From Shewanella sp. NFH-SH190041 (lineage in GTDB: Bacteria; Pseudomonadota; Gammaproteobacteria; Enterobacterales; Shewanellaceae), in contig NZ_AP026070.1 of the NCBI RefSeq assembly GCF_024363255.1, forward strand, positions 3,410,001 to 3,474,000: a DNA stretch of 64,000 nucleotides, given 5' to 3'. Shown here one piece after another: positions 57,863 through 64,000 of this stretch. Positions within the stretch are counted from its first letter, which is position 1, and the number at the start of each line of letters is the position of its first letter. The notes beneath the pieces were generated by a model. The model ran no database searches and had not been told where the DNA came from. It saw nothing but the letters and a program-made list of their open reading frames with translations. A program made the position numbers and the translations under genes.

Positions 57863-58016
57863 CCATGAAGACCGGAAGGGAGAAAGGATACAACACCCTT
57901 TCAGCCTGTCCGCGAAAATTCCGTTTTAGCGCGAGAAAAGTTCACTTTATTTAAATTTACTGCTTGTCAGCAATGAATTTAAGTAAAGATTTATAAAAAC
58001 ATGATCCTGATTACAA
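57863..58016. other. Rest of the deoC upstream region
   Basis: Contains AT-rich sequence with TTCACTTTATTTAAA and no other clear motif. Confidence 0.4.
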
Positions 58017-58040
58017 GGAAGCCGCAAAACTGCGGCTTCC
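58017..58040 (-). terminator. Hairpin after the Tsx/OmpK-like gene
   Basis: GGAAGCCGCA and TGCGGCTTCC form a ten-pair stem with a four-base loop, 25 bases after the stop on the minus strand; followed by TTGTAATC, a weak T-run. Confidence 0.7.
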
Positions 58041-58064
58041 GATAGTCGTTAATTCACGTATAAA

Positions 58065-58850
58065 TTAGAAATTGTATTTCAAGGAGAATACGACACCATC
58101 TTGGTAAGTGGCTGACCCCAGCTTGTTATCAGCATAGCGGTACTGCACGCCAGCGGTAAATTGAGGCATAGGCAACCACCACAGTGCAACAGCACCATTC
58201 AGACCAGTTTGCTTACCATTTACCACTTCATACTCAGATGCACGGGCAAACTCAATTTCGTTCCAGTTAGACACCATAAATGATTGGCCTGCAAGGTCAA
58301 AGTTATAACCCAGAACCCAACCCGTCATACCACCGTTAAAGCCTGCGCCAATGAAGTTATTATGGACATAATGAGCCCCAATAAATGGTTTCACCCACAG
58401 ACCAAAATCAGTGTTCAGATCATAACTCACACCCAGAGTCACGTTTTGCTCATAGAAACCGGAGGAGTCTGCAATACTGTAGATCTGACCATAATAGTTA
58501 AAGTTGGTATCGCCCATATTGATGGCGATGGAACCTTTAGATGCGATGCGGAAAGCTTCAGCTTTATCTTTGGTTGTCAGATAATCTTTATTCCACTCAC
58601 CCTTAGTTGGGTTTTCGAAATCGATAAAGCCGTAAACATCACCCCAATCAAATCCTGCACCACCTTCAATTTCTAGGTAGGCAAAATCTTCTTTTCCGCC
58701 ATTGGTGCGGGCGGTGGTGCCATCGGTCCAATCCAGGTAGTTGGCGGATACGTTGGCAAATCCATAATACTGTTCAGCTGAAGCTGTTCCAGCAGTCATA
58801 GCGGCAGTGGTAGCAGCGGCTAAGGCTAATATTCTAATGTTATTTTTCAT
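58065..58850 (-). CDS. Tsx/OmpK-family nucleoside-specific outer-membrane channel
   Basis: 261 residues. Signal peptide (MKNNIRILALAAATTAAMTAGTASA) then EQYYGFANVSANYLDWTDGT..GKEDFAYLEIEGGAGFDWGDVYGFIDFENP, the Tsx/OmpK opening, followed by amphipathic strands to the terminal Phe (GVVFSLKYNF). Twelve-strand barrel expected. Lets nucleosides cross the outer membrane; location between nupC and the deo operon supports this. ATG 58850 is chosen (GGGG six bases upstream; 58853 is equal in merit); an ORF start at 58910 is too far from the signal peptide. Confidence 0.87.
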   Translation of the reverse strand: MKNNIRILALAAATTAAMTAGTASAEQYYGFANVSANYLDWTDGTTARTNGGKEDFAYLEIEGGAGFDWGDVYGFIDFENPTKGEWNKDYLTTKDKAEAFRIASKGSIAINMGDTNFNYYGQIYSIADSSGFYEQNVTLGVSYDLNTDFGLWVKPFIGAHYVHNNFIGAGFNGGMTGWVLGYNFDLAGQSFMVSNWNEIEFARASEYEVVNGKQTGLNGAVALWWLPMPQFTAGVQYRYADNKLGSATYQDGVVFSLKYNF

Positions 58851-59095
58851 CATCAACCCCATTTCTATTGGTTTACTGCTTGTTAGCAGCGTTTTATTCT
58901 GCAGGTGCATTTTATCCTTAAAGATGAAAATCGCAACTACTTAATTTGATTGGATAAATAAATGACAAACTAATGTTAATTTATAGTTTAATTACCTACC
59001 ATCCAGCCACGAATAACCCACAAGTCTCCGCTTGTTAAGTCTGGTGCAATCCATGCTTGTAAATCGGTTGTTGAGCTTTTTATATTTTTGATAAT

Positions 59096-59116
59096 CCGGG
59101 CTCAGAAAGAGCCCGG
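59096..59116 (-). terminator. Hairpin after nupC
   Basis: CCGGGCTC and GAGCCCGG form an eight-pair stem around AGAAA, 12 bases after the nupC stop. No T-run on the minus strand follows. Confidence 0.55.
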
Positions 59117-59127
59117 AGGATGTGAGG

Positions 59128-60426
59128 TTACATCGCCAGGAATAAACCGGCGAGTGTCGCACTCATCAGGTTGGCCAGAGAACCGGCAATCACTGCACGG
59201 ATACCCAGTTTAGCCAGATCGTGACGGCGGTTTGGTGCCATAGCCCCTAGACCACCGAGCAAAATTGCAATAGAAGAAAGGTTAGCGAAGCCACACAGTG
59301 CGAAGGAGATAATCGCCTGGGTTCTGAAGCTCATCGCCGCTTTGGTCGTTTCCACACACAAAGGTAGTGTGTCTTTCACCACATCAGCAGCCACAGAAGT
59401 ACATGCGGTGGCAGCATGATTGATATATGGGGCAAAGTTCAAATAAGCCACAAACTCGTTGACGACAATCTTCTGACCGATAAAGGAACCAGCCACCAGA
59501 GCTTCATTCCAAGGCACACCAATCAGGAAGGCCAGTGGCATAAAGATATAGCCTAAGATCATTTCCAGACTCAGGTGCGGCATACCGAACCAACCGCCAA
59601 TACCACCGAGCATACCGTTCAACATGGCGATCAAGCCAACGAATGCCAGCAGCATCGCACCCACGTTTAACGCCAAATGCATACCAGATGCAGCACCAGC
59701 TGCGGCGGCATCCAACACGTTAGCAGGCTTATCAACATCTTCTGGCAGATCTTCCATTTCATTAATGGTTTTTTCTGTCTGAGGATGCATCAATTTCGCC
59801 ATCAACAAACCACCGGGAGCCGCCATAAAGGATGCCGCTACCAGATACTCAATTGGTACTCCCATCTGGGCATAGCCAGCCAGTACTGAACCGGCAATGG
59901 ATGCCAGACCACCAACCATAATGGCAAACAGTTCTGATTGAGTCATGGTAGGAATAAATGGACGCACAACTAATGGGGCTTCGGTCTGACCTACGAAGAT
60001 ATTAGCAGTGGCGGACATAGATTCAGTGCGGGATGTACCCAGGGCTTTTTGCAGGGCGCCACCGATAATACGGATCACCCACTGCATCACACCCAGATAG
60101 TACAGCACGGCAATCAGTGAGGAGAAAAACACAATCACTGGCAGCACGTTTACGGCAAAAATAAAGCCCAGTTTGAATTGGGCTAAATCTCCGAACAGAA
60201 AGTTGATACCGTTTTGTGCGTATCCGATAACAGAAGACACTGCGTCAGATACCGACTTAAGAATGTCTTTACCTATCGGCACGTACAAAACAAAACAACC
60301 GAAGGCCGTCTGAATTGCCAAGGCCCCCCCCACCGTACGGTAACTAATCGCCTTGCGGTTATTCGATAGGAGATAACCTATCGCAAGCAGGACGACCACC
60401 CCTACTAAGCTCATAATAATATTCAT
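59128..60426 (-). CDS. nupC: Concentrative nucleoside transporter (CNT family, NupC type)
   Basis: 432 residues, typical bacterial CNT. Ion-coupled uptake of nucleosides across the inner membrane. Motifs: [12 protein letters not shown] (nucleoside contact Q and E), [12 protein letters not shown], and [28 protein letters not shown]. Eight core helices are visible as hydrophobic runs. Separate transcription unit from the channel gene downstream by 277 bases. Its own promoter region (60427-60600) shows no clear CRP or CytR site. Confidence 0.95.
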   Translation of the reverse strand: MNIIMSLVGVVVLLAIGYLLSNNRKAISYRTVGGALAIQTAFGCFVLYVPIGKDILKSVSDAVSSVIGYAQNGINFLFGDLAQFKLGFIFAVNVLPVIVFFSSLIAVLYYLGVMQWVIRIIGGALQKALGTSRTESMSATANIFVGQTEAPLVVRPFIPTMTQSELFAIMVGGLASIAGSVLAGYAQMGVPIEYLVAASFMAAPGGLLMAKLMHPQTEKTINEMEDLPEDVDKPANVLDAAAAGAASGMHLALNVGAMLLAFVGLIAMLNGMLGGIGGWFGMPHLSLEMILGYIFMPLAFLIGVPWNEALVAGSFIGQKIVVNEFVAYLNFAPYINHAATACTSVAADVVKDTLPLCVETTKAAMSFRTQAIISFALCGFANLSSIAILLGGLGAMAPNRRHDLAKLGIRAVIAGSLANLMSATLAGLFLAM

Positions 60427-60604
60427 TTAACCATCACCCTATTGTTAACATTTATTGTTTATGTTGTTAACCAACCTATTTCCAGACCAAATTATATCGA
60501 AGACGCAGGGGAAAATCGCTGTTTTGATCAAAGTTTTGAAGTTTAATATCATCAGGTTAACTGAATAAAACCAATCACTTCAAAAGCTGTTCAGCTAAAA
60601 AAAT

Positions 60605-61366
60605 CTATCGCTCAAATAGTTGTGATGCATTAACCGATAACTGTTCATAAATAGAGACAGATGTTTTTTTTTGCAAACAGGCGATTTTTTCAACAACGCA
60701 AGGCAGAAGTAATGGGGTAGATGACTGACCAGGAATGGGAGACATAGATGGCGAATCAGTTTCAACAACTATTTTGTTAACAGGGAGTTGTGTAACAGTA
60801 TACTGTAATTTTCTGGCATTATCCTTCAGTAGTAATCCACCCACGCCAATAAAAAAACCTAAGCGAATATACCGCTGTGCTAACTCAAGACTGCCTGAAA
60901 AACCATGAATAACCCCCCGAATCCCAGTGTGCGCATCCAAGCAGGCCAACAACGCATTATGGGCTTTGACGCAATGCAGGATCAGGGGTAATTGGTAACG
61001 CTGTGCCAATTCAATATGATGGTTAACATAATCCAACTGAATCGATAGCGCCGGGCCTTTTCGAGTATCTAACCCGGTTTCACCAATGGCCACCAAGCTC
61101 GATTCCATTTTTCCCTGTTTAAGGGCGCTATCCAGCGCAGATATATCGTCTTCTATACGCTCAGGTGCCATATACCAGGGATGTATTCCCAATCCATAAC
61201 GGCAATGATACTGCTCAGCAATTTGCTGTACCCGCGACCAGTATTGTCGCTCTACCGCAGGAATCACAGCCCCAGCAATATTGGCTTGACGCATCTGAGC
61301 AAACAGCTGAGCCCGTTCAGCATCAAACTGGGGGAAGTCGAGATGAGCATGGCTATCAATCAGCAT
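60605..61366 (-). CDS. yjjV: TatD-family metal-dependent hydrolase YjjV
   Basis: 253 residues (E. coli YjjV 259). TatD DNase-like TIM barrel: SHAHLDF (metal HxH), GIHPWY, VAIGETGLD (glutamate), HCVKAHNALL, HGFSGS and KIVVETDSP (terminal aspartate). Probably cleaves DNA 3' ends or another phosphodiester. Placement between prfC and deo genes matches E. coli yjjV. Followed by 178 bases to nupC. Confidence 0.92.
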   Translation of the reverse strand: MLIDSHAHLDFPQFDAERAQLFAQMRQANIAGAVIPAVERQYWSRVQQIAEQYHCRYGLGIHPWYMAPERIEDDISALDSALKQGKMESSLVAIGETGLDTRKGPALSIQLDYVNHHIELAQRYQLPLILHCVKAHNALLACLDAHTGIRGVIHGFSGSLELAQRYIRLGFFIGVGGLLLKDNARKLQYTVTQLPVNKIVVETDSPSMSPIPGQSSTPLLLPCVVEKIACLQKKTSVSIYEQLSVNASQLFER

Positions 61367-61389
61367 AATGACTCCTTAAAGTTTTCTCA

Positions 61390-61419
61390 TAACAAAACAG
61401 GCAGCCGAAGCTGCCTGTT
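61390..61419 (-). terminator. UUCG-tetraloop terminator of prfC
   Basis: On the minus strand AACAGGCAGC-TTCG-GCTGCCTGTT forms a ten-pair stem closed by a C(UUCG)G tetraloop, followed by TTGTT. It lies 22 bases after the prfC stop and before yjjV. Confidence 0.92.
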
Positions 61420-61440
61420 AGATGCTGTTAATCCGTGTGA

Positions 61441-63027
61441 TTAATGTTCACGGGTCTTAGCAAACTCAATGTCCGGATAACGCTCAGCAGACAGGTTCAG
61501 ATTTATCATGGTTGGCGCGATATAAGTGAGATTATCACCACCATCCAATGCCAAATGGCTGGAACACTTACGACGGAACTCTTCCAGCTTACGTTCATCA
61601 CTGCTGTAAACCCAACGTGCAGTCGCTACATTTACCGCTTCGTAGATAGCTTCAACGTTATATTCAGATTTCAGACGAGCAACCACCACTTCAAACTGCA
61701 GCACCCCCACAGCGCCAACAATCAAATCGTTGGAATCCAGTGGTCGGAATACCTGCACAGCGCCTTCTTCTGACAACTGCACCAAGCCTTTAAGTAACTG
61801 CTTTTGCTTCAGCGGATCTTTTAAGCGAATGCGACGGAACATTTCTGGAGCAAAGTTAGGGATACCGGTAAATTTCAGATCTTCACCTTGGGTAAAGGTG
61901 TCACCAATCTGAATGGTCCCGTGGTTATGTAAACCGATAATATCTCCAGCAAAGGCTTCCTCAGCACGCTCACGGTCACCGGCCATAAAGGTCACCGCAT
62001 CAGAGATACTGACAGTTTTGCTGATGCGCACATGCTTCATCTTCATACCCTGAGTATATTTACCGGATACAATGCGCATAAAGGCGATACGGTCACGGTG
62101 CTTAGGATCCATATTGGCCTGAATTTTAAACACAAAACCGGAGAATTTCTCATCATCTGCCGTTACCAAACGATCACTGGTTTGACGTGGCATCGGCGCA
62201 GGTGCCCATTGAGTCAAGCCATCCAGCATATGATCCACACCAAAGTTACCCAGTGCAGTACCGAAAAATACCGGCGTCAATTCACCGGCTAAAAACAGCT
62301 CTTCATCAAATTCATTGGATGCACCAACCACCAGTTCCATCTCATCACGCAAGGTGTCAGCCAAATCGCTGCCTACAGCATCATCCAGTTCTGGGTTATC
62401 CAGCCCTTTGATGATCCGCACTTCCTGAATCGTGGCACCTTGGCCAGTTTGGTACAGGATGGTTTCATCACGGTGAATGTGGTACACACCCTTAAATGAC
62501 TTACCACAACCGATAGGCCAGCTGATTGGTGCACACATCATATTCAGCTCGGTTTCTACCTCATCGAGCAGCTCCATCGGATCACGAATATCCCGGTCCA
62601 GCTTGTTCATAAAGGTGACAATCGGAGTATCACGCAGACGGGTCACTTCCATCAGCTTACGGGTACGGTCTTCCACACCTTTAGCTGCGTCAATCACCAT
62701 TAGACAAGAGTCCACCGCCGTCAGTGTACGGTAAGTATCCTCAGAGAAGTCTTCGTGTCCTGGAGTATCGAGCAGGTTGACCAAGCAATCATTGTATGGG
62801 AACTGCATAACAGAGGTGGTCACCGAAATACCACGTTCTTTTTCCATCTCCATCCAGTCAGATTTTGCATGGTGGTTAGAGCCCCGGCCTTTTACGGTAC
62901 CGGCTGTTTGAATGGCCCGTCCGTGCAACAATACTTTTTCAGTAATAGTGGTCTTACCGGCATCCGGGTGAGAGATAATAGCGAAAGTGCGGCGTTTGCC
63001 CACTTCCTGCTGCAGTGAATTAGACAT
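61441..63027 (-). CDS. prfC: Peptide chain release factor 3
   Basis: 528 residues (E. coli 529). GTPase that recycles RF1/RF2 after termination. G1 [18 protein letters not shown]3 [17 protein letters not shown]4 NKLDRD; RF3-specific [31 protein letters not shown]. Minus strand, own terminator. Cytoplasmic, ribosome-associated. Confidence 0.98.
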   Translation of the reverse strand: MSNSLQQEVGKRRTFAIISHPDAGKTTITEKVLLHGRAIQTAGTVKGRGSNHHAKSDWMEMEKERGISVTTSVMQFPYNDCLVNLLDTPGHEDFSEDTYRTLTAVDSCLMVIDAAKGVEDRTRKLMEVTRLRDTPIVTFMNKLDRDIRDPMELLDEVETELNMMCAPISWPIGCGKSFKGVYHIHRDETILYQTGQGATIQEVRIIKGLDNPELDDAVGSDLADTLRDEMELVVGASNEFDEELFLAGELTPVFFGTALGNFGVDHMLDGLTQWAPAPMPRQTSDRLVTADDEKFSGFVFKIQANMDPKHRDRIAFMRIVSGKYTQGMKMKHVRISKTVSISDAVTFMAGDRERAEEAFAGDIIGLHNHGTIQIGDTFTQGEDLKFTGIPNFAPEMFRRIRLKDPLKQKQLLKGLVQLSEEGAVQVFRPLDSNDLIVGAVGVLQFEVVVARLKSEYNVEAIYEAVNVATARWVYSSDERKLEEFRRKCSSHLALDGGDNLTYIAPTMINLNLSAERYPDIEFAKTREH

Positions 63028-63641
63028 GTGTGACTATCTTCTGGTTAACCGACGCAGCCTGACAACGGAATAATTCCGGATAGCACGGCGCCGGGTAGGT
63101 GAATCAAATTTGTCGGCTATTTTCCCTCATCGCCGGATGATTCACAATCATAGTGGTTAATTTAATCCACAGAAACTCTGACCAAGCGGTATGTAGATGT
63201 TTCATGCTGATTTCGGTAATTTGCACCGCAATCATATAGATAGACTTATAAAATCAAGGCTACGCCGGATGAATGGCACATCATCCTACCTGGCTAATCA
63301 ATGAGTAACGTCCTCTTCTTGAGGGGGCCGCACTGATGCATCTGTAGTTTTAGCCACAACATCGAGAGTAGCCTTGCGCGCGCGACTAACAATGAACCGA
63401 GCCCCCCATCCCACTGCATAAAATTTGTAATATTTTGTATTATGAAATTTATTTTTCCATTATTTGAAATACACATACAAAACAATATCTGTTAGATACA
63501 ATTTGTATAATAAAATAAAAACAAATAAATAAAGGAGTTAGCTAAATAATTTTGAAAAGCATTTTCCTTACCATCGCAAAAAAGATTTTTTCAGTATAAT
63601 GACTTGCATGTAACAGCAGTATTTAACGTTACAGGGGGAAT
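63028..63641. other. 614-base region between prfC and the last gene
   Basis: AT-rich. A 63-codon minus-strand frame at 63294-63485 is not supported. A TATAAT near 63595 and AGGGGG before 63642 suit the promoter and ribosome site of the final gene. Confidence 0.5.
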
Positions 63642-64000
63642 ATGCTGCACATTAAAGATAAAAGTCTATTCAATATAAAACTGTTAAGTCTTGAATATGT
63701 AAAGCTTAAAATTAAATATTCAAAGCAACAGGATATTGTTAAAGCGCCGGGTTATCACAAATCCCACTATTCATATCAGATCCTCAACCGGGTTGCGGAT
63801 ATCGATGACAGTTTTGAAAAATTGAACAGTCAACACAATGAAACCCACCACAACCCTGATTGTAATCAGTATCTTGATTTGGTCGACAAGTGTTATCAGC
63901 TGGTGACCACTGCGGTAGAATGGGAACATGCTGCGAAAAACATACAGCTAAATCAAAACGATATTATGACCTATTTGGCAGATGGACATAGTGGTGTTTT
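63642..64000 (+). CDS. Unrecognised protein, C-terminus cut by window edge
   Basis: About 119 codons visible from ATG 63642 with AGGGGGAAT immediately upstream. Starts MLHIKDKSLFNIKLL and is polar and charged, with several histidines (HYSYQIL, NETHHNP). No signal peptide or known domain seen. Probably real because of the ribosome site, codon-like composition and open frame to the window end. Confidence 0.65.
   Translation, partial: MLHIKDKSLFNIKLLSLEYVKLKIKYSKQQDIVKAPGYHKSHYSYQILNRVADIDDSFEKLNSQHNETHHNPDCNQYLDLVDKCYQLVTTAVEWEHAAKNIQLNQNDIMTYLADGHSGV

Overview
The window is a chromosomal segment of a gammaproteobacterium, almost certainly Shewanella or a close relative. The evidence is the complete torE-torC-torA-torD operon with torR, a DUF3016 lipoprotein, the anaerobic ubiquinone genes ubiT/ubiU/ubiV, a gcvT-gcvH-gcvP cluster next to ubiH-ubiI, and an E. 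coli-like backbone (prfC, yjjV, deoCABD, ytjB, serB, radA). Gene calls rest on reading the translated sequence and remembered family motifs; no database search was run.

Layout. 1-2161: the start of an HDOD-domain gene (minus strand, cut by the window edge) and trhP. 2141-6560: an AT-rich accessory patch. It opens with a duplicated copy of the trhP 3' end and terminator, then a 30-bp perfect palindrome, then a two-gene minus-strand operon (DUF3696-like AAA/ABC ATPase plus a protein with a degenerate phospholipase-D/MIT_C-like C-terminus), then long inverted repeats in the operon leader and a 1-kb array of direct repeats. This is the best candidate for an undescribed, possibly anti-phage, system. 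6700-14810: gfa (formaldehyde detoxification), a BspA-like leucine-rich-repeat protein, a periplasmic broad-specificity amino-acid racemase, several exported proteins of unknown function, and a short endonuclease V homologue translationally coupled to a 60-codon basic ORF. 15093-18911: cfa, yfhL ferredoxin, a Nudix hydrolase, grxB and a DUF3016 lipoprotein.

19015-28243: glycine cleavage (gcvT, gcvH, gcvP) downstream of the ubiquinone hydroxylases ubiI and ubiH, then ygfB, and divergently zapA, 6S RNA (ssrS) and fau. 28641-31463: a TonB-dependent receptor with a CxxC plug and a periplasmic thioredoxin-like partner. 31580-36279: yedI, rpiA, ubiT and divergent ubiU-ubiV, which allow oxygen-independent ubiquinone synthesis. 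37016-39814: a YjiH-type membrane protein and a guanine/hypoxanthine permease. 40569-45844: trimethylamine N-oxide respiration (torECAD) with its convergent regulator torR. 46116-50412: radA bracketed by two PilZ (c-di-GMP) proteins. 50542-53354: an alpha/beta hydrolase, serB and ytjB. 53446-60426: a nucleoside-use block (deoD, deoB, deoA, deoC, a Tsx/OmpK-like outer-membrane channel and nupC), giving outer-membrane entry, inner-membrane uptake, phosphorolysis and deoxyribose-phosphate breakdown. 60605-64000: yjjV, prfC and the start of an unrecognised gene cut by the window end.

The respiratory theme is coherent: ubiTUV, TMAO reductase and TorR fit a facultative anaerobe. No tRNA, rRNA, CRISPR array, intact insertion sequence or prophage was seen.
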